A DNA stretch of 64,000 bases from Methylobacterium aerolatum (GTDB taxonomy: Bacteria; Pseudomonadota; Alphaproteobacteria; Rhizobiales; Beijerinckiaceae). Shown here one piece after another: positions 43,373 to 53,426 of this stretch. Below the pieces are notes generated by a model. That model made no database searches and was not told where the DNA came from. It was given only the letters and a program-made list of their open reading frames with translations. Each line of letters opens with the position of its first letter. Positions within the stretch are counted from its first letter, which is position 1. The DNA is taken from NCBI RefSeq assembly GCF_022179085.1, contig NZ_BPQE01000016.1, positions 62,001 through 126,000 on the forward strand. Reading direction: 5' to 3'. Made by a program: the position numbers and the translations under genes.

Positions 43373-43747
43373 TCAATCCGCCTCTATGATCTTCTGTTTT
43401 TCAAACTCAAATATTTCATTTGCAAGTGGATCTCTATTATAAAAATCTTCCATAAAACCATCAACCTGCCATGATTTCGGCGATATATTTATTGCTCCGT
43501 TTAAATAAATTTTCACGTGCCAATTTACAGGTAAAGATGTTGTTACAATTTCAAAGGCGGCAGCGTGATGATATCCCATAGTTGCAAATCCAGGATCTAC
43601 ATCGTTGCTGATTAGTTGAAAATATTTGACGCAATTAGGATCGATGTATATACCCATCACATGGTAATTCTTCCCTATATTTAGCCACGCAGATGTATTA
43701 GTCTCCGCGCCGTCGGAATTTATGTATTTGACGCACTTGATTTTCAT
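43373..43747 (-). CDS. Probable CDI immunity protein
   Basis: 124 residues, ATG 43747 overlapping the exoprotein stop by four bases (ATGA). Strikingly AT-rich against its ~70% GC neighbours, and rich in Ile, Asn, Tyr and Lys. No signal peptide, so cytosolic. No motif I can name with certainty; SW..DGFMEDFYNRDPLANEI near the end recalls immunity proteins of polymorphic toxins. Position directly after a CdiA-type toxin end is the main evidence. It should bind and neutralise the toxin tip. Confidence 0.72.
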   Translation of the reverse strand: MKIKCVKYINSDGAETNTSAWLNIGKNYHVMGIYIDPNCVKYFQLISNDVDPGFATMGYHHAAAFEIVTTSLPVNWHVKIYLNGAINISPKSWQVDGFMEDFYNRDPLANEIFEFEKQKIIEAD

Positions 43748-46700
43748 GGTGAGCCTGGCACTCCCTTATTGTAAACTGCCTTATAATCCAGATCATAGAG
43801 CACTGCTCCGGTAGTAGGATTTTTGTAAAAATGCACCTGAAAATCACCGGATGGACTTTGAAATGTTTCGGTAGTGTATTTACCGTATCCCGTTGGGATC
43901 GCAGGGTTCTTTAGGTCAGATGGCTGAATAATCATCTTGGACGAGTTGACTGCATCTGCTGTCAACTGACCATTTTTAGTAAATGGCGAACGGGCTGACT
44001 GATTTCGTAATTGGTCAGCTAGCCTACCTGCATTCGCCGCGTTTGAGGCCTTTCCTGCAACATTGCTTATTTTTCCGAATGCTAAGCCTGTCGCGGAGGC
44101 AATGAGAACCCCAGCTGCAAGCATAGCACCCGCCTGCATCGTGGCCTGTGATCTATTACCTCCTGTGTCATCCCATGATCGACCGCTCAGAAAGCCAAAG
44201 ATTGCCTTGCTCGTCGCGGTAGTCGCGCTTGCGAGGGCATCCCCAACAGTCGCGTCGATGATCTTCGACGCTACATACGCTTTCAGCGGGCCGAGAGGTC
44301 CTCCGAGCGCGACCTGTAGCGCAAGGTTTGCTGCCGTGACTTGCCACGTCGGAAGCGAGTCAACCACATCCGCCAGCTGACCCATCCGTGTCAGCAGCTG
44401 TTCGCCATTCGATTGCTCGGCGGTAACCGACAAGGCGGGCAGCCTGACCGTTACGTCGAGAGCGTTCGGGTCTGCTTGATCATCGGTCGGCGGATTAGGA
44501 TCCGAACTCTGACTCTGCCAGCCCTCGCTAGTGCCTCGTGCCGCCGCTTGGACGACTGCTCCGAACTGCTCTGCAAAAGCCGGGTTCGCAAACAGCGCAT
44601 CGACTGCTTCGGGCGTCGCGCCCTTGTCAATCAACTCCTGCCTGAACTCGGTCGCCGAACTCAGCTTGTCGCCTTTGGACACCCCCGACAGGGAGGATGG
44701 CAGCGCGCCAAGGCCATGACCCAGGGCTGCTGCGACTTGGTTAATCCCCTCCCGGATCCCCTGAAAGCCGCTTGCGATCTCGCGCACGGATGAGTCCGAC
44801 CCGTAGAACTTGACCCCCGACGAGGTGTCCTTCGTCACCGCCTGCGCCTGCGACGGATCCCGATTGATCGAAGCGACGTCCTGCGTCTGGTGCGCGGGGT
44901 CTCGGATCGTGATCGTCCCCGCCCCGATCGTTCCCCGGCTCACACCCTCCTTGTCGTGATCCGCCACCTGCCCGGAGATCGACGCCCCCACCGGACGCCC
45001 GTCCGGTGTCGTCGTAGGCTGCGGCTGGCCCTTCCCGTCGCTGCCCCCCGTCGTGACGTTCGCCCCCACCATCACGTCGAGGGAGCTCCCCCGGTCGTGA
45101 TCCTGCAGGTCCGTCACCGTCAGCGTGCCGGTGCTCAGGCTCAGGTTCCCCGTCCCCGAGGCGATCACCGCCCCGTCCACCTGCGTGTGGCCGCCGACGT
45201 CGATCCTCAGCCCGTCATCCGCGTGGATCGTCGTCTGATGATCCGTCCAGGCCCGGTCGCTCGTGCTCCGGCCCCCGCCGAGCGAGAGCGAACCCGAACT
45301 CGGGTCGGTCCCAACCCCGATCGTCACGCTGGCCGAGGCGTGGAACGATGTACTGCCGCCCTGCGCCGTGTCCTGCCGCGAGGCCACCGTCAGGTCGCCC
45401 CCCACCGTCACCGCCACGTCCGGCGCGCCGATGGTCGCCCCGGCCACCGTCGTGTCACGGCCCGACGTCAGGCTCAGCCCCGTCCCGGCCGAGAGCTGCG
45501 CGTTCCCGTTCGTCGTGCTCTGCGAGCCGCCCCGCGACTGGGACACCGCCCCGTTCGCCGTGAACCCCACCGTCGCGCCGCCGAGCCCGACGCTTCCGCC
45601 GAGCCCCGCCCCGACCTGCCACGCCGAGGCCGCTTGCGAGGAGGACCCACTGGACACCGCGCTCTCGATCGTCAGGTCGCGCCCCGCCACCACGTCGAGC
45701 CGGGCCCCGGCCTGTGCCTGCGTGCCCTGCAGGTGCGCATCCCGACCCGCCGACAGCGTGATCGAGCCCGCCGCCTGGATCGTCGTCGGTCGCTGCGTGT
45801 CGCTCTGCGCGTCGTTCCGGCTCTGGCTGTGCGAGGCTCCGATCGTCGCGCTGGCCGAGAGGGCCGGGTGCGTCAGCGCCATCGCCCCGTCGGTCGCCTG
45901 CATCACGCCTGAGGCCGCCCCGATCGCTTGGTAGCCGCTGCCGCCGTGGCCCGAGCCCGCCGTGGCCACCGCCCCGGACAGCTGGTTCACCGCGCCCGAG
46001 ACGTTCTGGCTCACCTCGTTCGTGAAGCCGATCACGGTCCGGCTGCGCGTCACCGCGCTGTGCGAGACTTGGCCCTGGGACAGCAGGGAGAGGTTGCGCC
46101 CGGCCGCCACCGTGACGTCGCCGCCCGAGGCGATGTCCGTCGCGGTCAGCGTCGCGTCGTTCCCGGCGGTGATCACGACCCCCGTCCCGCCGACGATGGC
46201 GGAGGCCTCCGCCGTCGTCGTGTCGCCGGCCACCGTCGTGGACTTCGAGCGGTAGCCCGCCGTGGTCGAGACCCCGCTGTCGTCGACCGACGCGCCGATC
46301 CCCACGCCCGCGACGCTGCGCTGGGTCACGCTCAGCGTCCGGTTCGTGCCCGGATCGATGGTCAGGTCGTGACCCGCCGCCAGGCGCGCGACCCCGCCCG
46401 CCACCACCGCCGAGCCCGTGACCGCGAGGTTCTGCCCCGCCACGACGGTCACGTTGCCGCCCGCGTCCAGCGTGGTGGGCGCGTTCGTGCTCTCGTCGAC
46501 GGCCCCGCCGACGCGCTTGGTGCGCCAGACGTCGAGGGTGCCACCGCCGCCGAACAGGCCGAGCCCGCCGCTCGTCGCGCTCACCGTACTCGTGTGCCGG
46601 TCCTGCCCCGCCTGCAGCGCCACGGAGCCGGCGGCGCTGACGGTGAGATCGTCCCCAGCGGAGAGATGGCTGGCCGTGACCGTGAGGTCGCTGCCCGAGA

Positions 46701-49700
46701 CGATCGTCAGCGCCCCGCCCGCCGACACGTCCGAGGCGTGGGTCGTGGTGTCGGTCTGCGTGGCGCGCAGCGTCCGCGACGCAAACAGGCCGCCCTTGCG
46801 CGCGAACGCCGTGGTTGCGGTGCTGTCTTCCGTCGCGGTGATAGAGACCGGACCCTTCGCCGCGAGGACCGCGTCTCCCCCGGCGGCGATCGTCGAGCCC
46901 TGCACGGCGAGGCTCCCGCCAGCCACGGCGACGAGCTGTCCCCCGGCCGCGACCGTGCCGCCGAGCTGAGTGGTGGAGGATGTGACCGTCCAGTGGTTCT
47001 TGCCGCCGGCGATGGCGGTGGTCGACACGGCCTGGCTGGCGATCAGGATGTTCCCGCCGGCGAGGAGCGTGAGGTCGCCACCCGAAACGATGCTTCCACC
47101 GCGATCGCTCAGGTCGCCGCTCGTAAAGATCGAGACGGTCGAGCCGGAGACCATTCCTCCGGCCTGCGCCACCTGCTGCGGTACGGCGCCGGTGCCGACA
47201 TCGACGACCCGGCGTTCGTTCAGGAACGTCCCCGCGTCGATGATCATGGCACCGGTGGCGAGCAGGTTGCCGGTGTTGGTGACGCGGTCGGCGGCGATGA
47301 AGACGTCGTCGCCGGAGATCTGTCCGCCCGTACTCGGGGCGTAACGGTCGGTGTAGCCGGGAGGCAGGATCAGCACGGGGGCCAGCGTGGTCTGCCCGTC
47401 GATCACCCGGTTCTCGTACCAGAGCATCGGTGCGGTCACCGCCGCCTTCTGGGCGTCGCTGAGCGTGTCGCCGAGATGCACCTCCGGATGCGCCTTCAGG
47501 TAGTCGACCGTCCCCTGGTACAGGGCTTGGCGCTGCTGCTCCGGGTTCGTGTAGGACGGGTCAAGGAGCGCCCGGCCGGTCCGCTCCACCAAGGCCTGAC
47601 GGATCAGCCCCTGCTCGACGGTGGGGTCCGCGAAGACCCGGAGCCCTGCGGAACGGCGGCTGTCACCCACCTGGGAGAGGATCCAGTCCGGCCCCCGCTC
47701 GCCCGCCCCCGGCAAGGGCGCGGCGTGCAGGTAGACGATGCCGGAGACGGTGTCCGTGCGGGCGGGGGCGTTGATCGCGGCGTTGATGCCGCCGGACAGC
47801 CGGGCGGAGGCAACGCGACCGGATGCGGTGTCGCCCGTTCCGAGAACGCCGCCGCCCGCCGTTTTCACCGTCGCTGCGGTGAGGCTGCCCCCGCTCGCCT
47901 GGGACGCGAGGTCGATCGTGCTCCCGCCTATGTGCGGAGTAGGAGTGACGACGGTCGGCCCCGCGAGGCCGTTGACGACGACCTGGGCGGCGATCGCCAC
48001 GGTCGGGCCGGTGATCGTGCCGGTGTTGGTCAACCTTCCGGCCACGATCCGGACGCCGCCATCGCCTTCCATCAGGGCGGGCGTTTCGGCGGGGCCGTTC
48101 AGCCAGCCCTGGAAGTACACTCGGCCGAGGTTGACCGAGCCGCCGACCTTGTACATCCGCAGGTAGGAACCGGTCTGGCGGCTCACGTTGTCCACCGTCG
48201 TGGCCCTGAGCCCGAGCACGCCTCCCGCGTGGATCACGGACGCATCGTTGCGGATCGCCCCGGCCTGAACGATCAGGTTTCCCCCGGCGACGATCTGGGC
48301 CGCGTCCGATGTCTCCGTCGTCGTCGTGGTGAAGTCTGCATACTTCTTGCGGGACTTGGTGGCGTGGGTGCTGGGCCTCACCACGGTCGTGTTTACGCTC
48401 TGCGCGGTGCGGGTGTTGGTGACCGTGCCCCCGGCCATGAGCGAGAGGCCGCCGGAGGCCTGGATCGTCGAGGCGGTGTTGATGATGTTGCCGGTGGCCC
48501 GGAGCTCACCGTTTCCACGCGTGAAGATTTGAGCGCCAACGCTCGATGCGCTGCCGACGACGAGATTGCTGCCGGTAATCAGGGTGAGATCGCCCTGTGA
48601 GGCGATCGTGCCCAGGACGGTCAGGTCGCCTGCGACCTTCAGCGCGAGACGCCCTTGGGCGACTGTGAGGGATCGACCGGCGTCGACGGTGAAACCCTGC
48701 CCGGTCATTTCAAGTCCGAGATCGCCGCCGAACGCGAACAGACCCTTGGCCTCGTCGTTGAGGCCGTAGAGGTCGAGATCGGCGGTCGAGGCGTGCAGAT
48801 CGGCGAGCGAGGCCGCGCGGATCGCCGCGTACGGTCCGTTGGACAGCGCACCGGAAACGGTGATCGCCAGGCCGGGCGCCTCGAGCGTGGCGACCTGTCC
48901 GGCCGAGCCACGATTAGTGAACGAAGCTGCTTTGATTGCCGCAGTGTCGGAGGCTGTGATCGTTCCGGCGTTCGAGGCCGAGCTGCGCAGTTCCAAGCTG
49001 ATCTTGCCAGCGCCGATGCGTGCGCCGGTCTGGTTGTCGAGCGTGGAGCCGGAGGCCGTCGCCGTCCCTGCCGCCTCGATCCGCCCGGAATTGGCGATTC
49101 CGGTGCCGACTGTCAGCCCAAGATCCTTGGCGGTGATCGTCCCGCGATTGGTGAGGCCGCCGTCGAGGGACATCGTGAGACTGTCATCGGTGGAGATCGA
49201 ACCGGAATTGCTGGCATCTCCCTTGACGGTGAGCTGCGCGACGCCCGCCGAAAGGGTGCCTCCGGAGCGAACGTCGAGGGATCCGGCATGAAGATCGAGC
49301 CGGCCCGCCGCCGAGATCTCACCGGCATCAGTCGACGCAGCCTTGACAGTGAGGTCGAGGTTGCGGGCCCGAAGCCGGGCGCCGGTCCCATCGCTGTAGC
49401 TGTAGGCCGTGACCGTCCCGTCGCGGCTGAAGATGATCTGGCCCTCGTTACCGAAGGCACCCGCGAGCGTCAGGGTGCCGGCTCCGTTAGCGAGAACGGA
49501 GCCTCCGTTCGACAGGCTCGCCGCGGTGATGGCGATGTCCCCCGTCGACTCGATACGCCCACCGTTTGTGGCCGCTCCGGTCAGCGTGAGATGGAGACCC
49601 GCCGCTGCGATCCGTCCACCGGACTCGTTCTTGAGGTCGCCTCCCTTCACGTCGAGGCCGGAGGCGGAAATGAGCTGTCCCAGGGTCAGAAGGCGACCCG

Positions 49701-52398
49701 TGCCAAGGCTTATGACGACGTCCGCGCCCCCCAACCGGGCGGAGGACGTCGTGGCCTCGAAGCCGGTGGCGGTTAGAGTGAGCTTGCCCCCGGCGATGAT
49801 GTCGCCTGTCGACGTGACGACGCTGTCCACGGTCAACGAGAGATCGCCCTTTTGGGCCATCAGGCTGCCTCGGTTGACCACCGGGCCGCCCGCTGAAAGC
49901 GTCAATCCGTCGATGGCGTTGATCAGGCCCGTATTGGCGAGGTCTTTGCCGGCGGTGAAACGCCCGGAGGTTCCGGCGATCATGCCGCTGTTGGTGAGCT
50001 TGCCGTCTGCGGTCACCGTCACGCTGGCCTGGCCGGTGACGGTCCCGGCATTCACAAGATCGCCACCGGAGGTGAAGCGAACGGTAGGAGCGTTGAAGCT
50101 GGCGGTGTCCTTGAGGGTGATGGTGTCGGCGGCCAGGACGATGTCCGTAGCGGCGACCGCCAGTCCCGCGCTGACGAATCCCTTGGTCACGGTGGCCGTG
50201 ATCCGGCTGCCGGACATCTGCGCAGATGTGTCGGCCGTGAAGCTGTCGCCTTTCAGCGTGACGACGCCTGCCGCGATGATGTCGCCACCGCTCGTCATCG
50301 CTCCGGTCGCGGTCAGGGTGAGATCCCCCGCCGCCGCGTAGAGATGTCCGGGCGAGGTGAGATTGCCCGCGGATGCCGTGAGGGCGCCGCCGCCGTACAA
50401 AGTCCCTTCGTTGGTCAGATCCCCGGAAACGATGAGCGACGTCAGCGTCCCTCCACCCGCCACCACCCCGCCGTTGGTGAGGGAGGCCGCCTGGAGCGTC
50501 AGCGCGGTCTGGCCGAGCACCGTGCCGAGGGTCGCGAAGGCGCCGGTGACGAGGAGGTCGGCCGTCTGCCCGGCCAGGACGGCTTGGGCCGAGTTGGCCG
50601 TGTAACCTTGCGCCCGCAGGGTCAGGGTGCCGTCGGTGGCGATCGTGCCGTCGTTGCGCACCAGCCCAGCGGCGGTCACGCCGAGGGTGCGGGCCGAGAG
50701 GATGCGGCCGAGGTTGGTGAGCGGGCCGCCGACGCCGAGGGTGAGGTCGCCGCCGTAGACCGTCCCGGTCGCGCCGTTCACGACCTCCGGCGCCGTCAGC
50801 GTGGTGCTCACGCGGCCGTAGAGGGAGCCGTCGTTGACGAGCCCGTCGCGCAGGGTGAGCAGCAGGTCGTCCTGCACGAGCCCGCCCGTGGCGGTGATCG
50901 TCAGGCGGCCGCCCACGGCGAGGTCGAGGTTGGGATTGTCGAGGACCGTGCCCAGGGTCAGCCCGTCGCGGGCATCGACGGCGAGGCGGCCTCCGGCCTC
51001 GAAGCCCGTGCCCTGCCCGAGGGTGACGGCGCGGCCGGAGACGCTGACGTCGCCCTGCGCCGCGAAGGCCGAGCGGTCGGTCCGGACGCTGGTTTGCCCC
51101 GCAAGCGCGATCGCCGCCGCCCCGACCTGCAGGTCGCCCGCCGCGACGGTGTCCCCTTCGATCGCCACCCGGCCGTAGGCCGAGACGGTGCCGCTCGCCG
51201 TCAGTGCCCCGGCGGCGGTGAGCGAGACGTCGCGGCCGGAGACCAGGGTGCCCTTGGCCGAGAGGTCCTCCAGGGTCTCCGCGACGATCGCATCGTTGGC
51301 GATCAGGAGCGAGCCCGGAGCGAAAATGGCCGAGCGGCCCTCGACGGTGATGCGCCCCACGGCCTCGTTACGGCCGGTCACCGTGACCGCTCCGTCGGCC
51401 TGCACCCGCAGGTCGCCCGCGCTCGAAGAGGCGGCCATTCTCAGGTCGCCGAAGCTGCGGATTTCGATCGGCCCCGACAGGGCCGTGAGCGTCCCGTCGA
51501 GCACGATGCCGAGGTTGGCATCCTGCGACAGCACCGAGATCGTCCCGGCCCGGATTGTCCCGCCCGCGCTCGACGCGATGGCGGGGCCGGTGACCGCCGC
51601 CGCCCCCGCGAGCGGCGTGGCGAGGTCCCCGGCGGCGTCGTAGGTCATCGCCCCGGCGCGCAGGCGCACGGCGCCCTGGGCCACCACCGGGCCGTCAAGG
51701 CGCAGCTGGCGCCCGATCAGGTCGATCCGGCTGATGGTCTCGCCGTTGCCGCCCGACAGGCCCGCCCCGCCCACGGAGACCGTGCCCACGGTGACGGCGT
51801 AGCTCACCGTGCCGGCGGTATAGTCCGGGCTCGGCACGCCGGTCGTCAGCGTCACCCGGCCGGCATTGATGAAGGTGCAGCCGACGCAGCCGACCCCGTT
51901 GGGGTTGGCCACCACCACGTCGGCGCGGCCGCCGAACACCTCGGTCGGCCCGTTGAGCGTCGAGGTGCCGGTGCCGGTGACCTCGTTGACGATGACGCTC
52001 GCCGGGCGGCTGTGCGCGAGATTGGGGTTGGCGCCGACCGCGCCGCCGATCACCGAGGTGCCGCCGACGCCGGAGTTGTTGAGGATGACGCCGCGGGTAT
52101 CGACGTCGTAGCGCTGGAACTTGTTGTGCGAGACCCCGCCGAAGCTCGGCGTGGTGATGGCGATGACCGGCGTGCCGTTGCCCGAGACGCCGACCCCCGG
52201 CCGGAACTGGATCGGCGCCCGGGGATCGGCGATCTGCTGCGCCTGCGCGAGGGTTGCCAGCGGCGGCTGCACCAGCAGCACCAGGGCCGCGACGACGCTC
52301 ACCGCCCGCCGGACCGGGCGGGGCAGGCCGCAGGGCGAGGCGAGATCGGCCGGCGGGGCGGTGTGGTCGGAGGTCGGGCGCGTCATCCCCAATCCCAT
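43744..52398 (-). CDS. CdiA-like two-partner secretion exoprotein with C-terminal toxin tip
   Basis: 2,884 residues. Long signal peptide (~53 residues, cleaved near AQAQQ), a TPS secretion domain (~55-290) with NPNGVGCVGCTFINAG, then a very long run of filamentous-haemagglutinin repeats (GDLTL/AAGNL types). Residues ~1943-2176 are the repeated segment. From ~2510 the DNA becomes markedly less GC-rich, and the last ~130 residues (SARSPFTKNGQLTADAV; TTETFQSPSGDFQVHFYKNP near the end) look like a compact toxin domain. No VENN motif found. Secreted by the TpsB encoded upstream, it would deliver its tip into touching cells. The activity of the tip is unknown. Confidence 0.85.
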   Translation of the reverse strand: MGLGMTRPTSDHTAPPADLASPCGLPRPVRRAVSVVAALVLLVQPPLATLAQAQQIADPRAPIQFRPGVGVSGNGTPVIAITTPSFGGVSHNKFQRYDVDTRGVILNNSGVGGTSVIGGAVGANPNLAHSRPASVIVNEVTGTGTSTLNGPTEVFGGRADVVVANPNGVGCVGCTFINAGRVTLTTGVPSPDYTAGTVSYAVTVGTVSVGGAGLSGGNGETISRIDLIGRQLRLDGPVVAQGAVRLRAGAMTYDAAGDLATPLAGAAAVTGPAIASSAGGTIRAGTISVLSQDANLGIVLDGTLTALSGPIEIRSFGDLRMAASSSAGDLRVQADGAVTVTGRNEAVGRITVEGRSAIFAPGSLLIANDAIVAETLEDLSAKGTLVSGRDVSLTAAGALTASGTVSAYGRVAIEGDTVAAGDLQVGAAAIALAGQTSVRTDRSAFAAQGDVSVSGRAVTLGQGTGFEAGGRLAVDARDGLTLGTVLDNPNLDLAVGGRLTITATGGLVQDDLLLTLRDGLVNDGSLYGRVSTTLTAPEVVNGATGTVYGGDLTLGVGGPLTNLGRILSARTLGVTAAGLVRNDGTIATDGTLTLRAQGYTANSAQAVLAGQTADLLVTGAFATLGTVLGQTALTLQAASLTNGGVVAGGGTLTSLIVSGDLTNEGTLYGGGALTASAGNLTSPGHLYAAAGDLTLTATGAMTSGGDIIAAGVVTLKGDSFTADTSAQMSGSRITATVTKGFVSAGLAVAATDIVLAADTITLKDTASFNAPTVRFTSGGDLVNAGTVTGQASVTVTADGKLTNSGMIAGTSGRFTAGKDLANTGLINAIDGLTLSAGGPVVNRGSLMAQKGDLSLTVDSVVTSTGDIIAGGKLTLTATGFEATTSSARLGGADVVISLGTGRLLTLGQLISASGLDVKGGDLKNESGGRIAAAGLHLTLTGAATNGGRIESTGDIAITAASLSNGGSVLANGAGTLTLAGAFGNEGQIIFSRDGTVTAYSYSDGTGARLRARNLDLTVKAASTDAGEISAAGRLDLHAGSLDVRSGGTLSAGVAQLTVKGDASNSGSISTDDSLTMSLDGGLTNRGTITAKDLGLTVGTGIANSGRIEAAGTATASGSTLDNQTGARIGAGKISLELRSSASNAGTITASDTAAIKAASFTNRGSAGQVATLEAPGLAITVSGALSNGPYAAIRAASLADLHASTADLDLYGLNDEAKGLFAFGGDLGLEMTGQGFTVDAGRSLTVAQGRLALKVAGDLTVLGTIASQGDLTLITGSNLVVGSASSVGAQIFTRGNGELRATGNIINTASTIQASGGLSLMAGGTVTNTRTAQSVNTTVVRPSTHATKSRKKYADFTTTTTETSDAAQIVAGGNLIVQAGAIRNDASVIHAGGVLGLRATTVDNVSRQTGSYLRMYKVGGSVNLGRVYFQGWLNGPAETPALMEGDGGVRIVAGRLTNTGTITGPTVAIAAQVVVNGLAGPTVVTPTPHIGGSTIDLASQASGGSLTAATVKTAGGGVLGTGDTASGRVASARLSGGINAAINAPARTDTVSGIVYLHAAPLPGAGERGPDWILSQVGDSRRSAGLRVFADPTVEQGLIRQALVERTGRALLDPSYTNPEQQRQALYQGTVDYLKAHPEVHLGDTLSDAQKAAVTAPMLWYENRVIDGQTTLAPVLILPPGYTDRYAPSTGGQISGDDVFIAADRVTNTGNLLATGAMIIDAGTFLNERRVVDVGTGAVPQQVAQAGGMVSGSTVSIFTSGDLSDRGGSIVSGGDLTLLAGGNILIASQAVSTTAIAGGKNHWTVTSSTTQLGGTVAAGGQLVAVAGGSLAVQGSTIAAGGDAVLAAKGPVSITATEDSTATTAFARKGGLFASRTLRATQTDTTTHASDVSAGGALTIVSGSDLTVTASHLSAGDDLTVSAAGSVALQAGQDRHTSTVSATSGGLGLFGGGGTLDVWRTKRVGGAVDESTNAPTTLDAGGNVTVVAGQNLAVTGSAVVAGGVARLAAGHDLTIDPGTNRTLSVTQRSVAGVGIGASVDDSGVSTTAGYRSKSTTVAGDTTTAEASAIVGGTGVVITAGNDATLTATDIASGGDVTVAAGRNLSLLSQGQVSHSAVTRSRTVIGFTNEVSQNVSGAVNQLSGAVATAGSGHGGSGYQAIGAASGVMQATDGAMALTHPALSASATIGASHSQSRNDAQSDTQRPTTIQAAGSITLSAGRDAHLQGTQAQAGARLDVVAGRDLTIESAVSSGSSSQAASAWQVGAGLGGSVGLGGATVGFTANGAVSQSRGGSQSTTNGNAQLSAGTGLSLTSGRDTTVAGATIGAPDVAVTVGGDLTVASRQDTAQGGSTSFHASASVTIGVGTDPSSGSLSLGGGRSTSDRAWTDHQTTIHADDGLRIDVGGHTQVDGAVIASGTGNLSLSTGTLTVTDLQDHDRGSSLDVMVGANVTTGGSDGKGQPQPTTTPDGRPVGASISGQVADHDKEGVSRGTIGAGTITIRDPAHQTQDVASINRDPSQAQAVTKDTSSGVKFYGSDSSVREIASGFQGIREGINQVAAALGHGLGALPSSLSGVSKGDKLSSATEFRQELIDKGATPEAVDALFANPAFAEQFGAVVQAAARGTSEGWQSQSSDPNPPTDDQADPNALDVTVRLPALSVTAEQSNGEQLLTRMGQLADVVDSLPTWQVTAANLALQVALGGPLGPLKAYVASKIIDATVGDALASATTATSKAIFGFLSGRSWDDTGGNRSQATMQAGAMLAAGVLIASATGLAFGKISNVAGKASNAANAGRLADQLRNQSARSPFTKNGQLTADAVNSSKMIIQPSDLKNPAIPTGYGKYTTETFQSPSGDFQVHFYKNPTTGAVLYDLDYKAVYNKGVPGSP
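45871..46570. repeat. ~700-bp direct repeat, copy inside the exoprotein gene
   Basis: Partner of 42658-43357. Encodes residues ~1943-2176 of the large exoprotein, from LFG..G.LDVWRTKRVGG to SGVMQATDGAMALT. Confidence 0.9.
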
Positions 52399-52404
52399 CG
52401 TCGT

Positions 52405-52436
52405 GACGGCCCACCCCGCTGCGGGCGCGGGCCGTC
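52405..52436. promoter_or_regulatory. Inverted repeat between the Sel1 and exoprotein genes
   Basis: GACGGCCC and GGGCCGTC, perfect 8-bp arms 16 bases apart, in the 71-bp gap before the large exoprotein. Might act as an attenuator; no other evidence. Confidence 0.3.
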
Positions 52437-52469
52437 GGGTCGGCTTGCGTATGCGGGAGGGTCGGGCGG

Positions 52470-53426
52470 TCAGTTCTCGGCCTTCCAGGCCTTGGCCGCC
52501 GCCTGCGCCTTCGCGACCTGATCGTCCGAGAGCTGCGCGGTGACGCGCTGGAGTGCGGCGGCGGCGCCCGGATGCTGCCGGGCGGAGGCGAGGTTGTAGT
52601 AAAGGTGCGCCTTGGTGAAGTCCCGGGGCACCGCCCGCCCGGCCTCGTAGGCCGCGCCCAGCTCGAACAGCGCCACCGGGTTGCCCTTGGCCGCCGCCCG
52701 CTCGAAGAAGGCCAGTGCCTTGGCCGGGTCGGCCGGCACGCCGAGGCCGTCGCGGGTGGCGAAGCCCAGGGCGTTGATCGCCCCGATATGTCCCTTCGCG
52801 GCGGCCTGCTCGTACAGGGCGATCGCCTTGCCCAGGTCCTTTGGCGTGCCGCGCCCGTCGGCGTACAGCCCGGCGCAGTTGAAGGCGCCGTCGGCATCGC
52901 CCTTCTCGGCGGCCTTGCAGATCAGCTCGAAGGCGGCCGCGTAATCCTGCAGCACCCGCTCGCCGCGGTAGTGCATCAGGCCGAGGCGATTCATCGCCCG
53001 GGCGCTGCCCTTCTCGGCGGCGGCGAGGTAGAGGATCCGGGCCTTGTCGAAGTCGGCCTGCACGCCGACGCCGAGCTCGGCCATGCGGCCGAGGTAGAAG
53101 GCGCCGTCCGGGTCGCCGTAGCCGTAGGCCTCGTCGAAGGCCTTGAGGGCCTCGTCGTACCGGCGGTCCTCCAGGGCCTTCAGCCCGGCCGCGACCCGGC
53201 TCGCGCCCTCGGCCGGGTCGGCCTTGTCCGGGTTGGGCTGGGTCGCCTGGAAGGTCGGGGCTGGCTTGTCCGCTGCCGGGGGTGTCGTGGCGGGTGTGGC
53301 GGCGGTGGGCGCCTTCTTCGCCTCGGCGGCGAGCGGCTTCGGACCATCGTTGAACGTCGCCCCCAGCAGCACCGCGAGGGCGGCGATCAGGCGGCGCGCA
53401 TGATGAGCCATCGGTCGGGGATCCAT
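52470..53426 (-). CDS. Sel1-repeat (TPR-like) periplasmic protein
   Basis: 318 residues from ATG 53426, which shares a base with the TpsB stop (ATG at 53411 is possible). Signal peptide RRLIAALAVLLGATF...AAEA, then a Pro/Ala/Thr linker and five to six Sel1 repeats of ~36 residues (A.YLGRMAELGVGV..D..KA, AMNRLGLMHYRGERVLQDY, ALFELGAAYEAGRAVPRDF). Such repeats mediate protein contacts. Located between transporter and exoprotein genes it is likely an accessory for secretion or assembly, inferred from position only. Confidence 0.82.
   Translation of the reverse strand: MDPRPMAHHARRLIAALAVLLGATFNDGPKPLAAEAKKAPTAATPATTPPAADKPAPTFQATQPNPDKADPAEGASRVAAGLKALEDRRYDEALKAFDEAYGYGDPDGAFYLGRMAELGVGVQADFDKARILYLAAAEKGSARAMNRLGLMHYRGERVLQDYAAAFELICKAAEKGDADGAFNCAGLYADGRGTPKDLGKAIALYEQAAAKGHIGAINALGFATRDGLGVPADPAKALAFFERAAAKGNPVALFELGAAYEAGRAVPRDFTKAHLYYNLASARQHPGAAAALQRVTAQLSDDQVAKAQAAAKAWKAEN

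Noticed and set aside
45928-48600. 890-codon open frame on the + strand
   Set aside because: Antisense to the CdiA-like exoprotein repeats; low complexity and without start signals.
43744-52398. Intact CRISPR or tandem-repeat array in the exoprotein gene
   Set aside because: The repeats are degenerate beta-helix coding repeats, not regularly spaced identical units.
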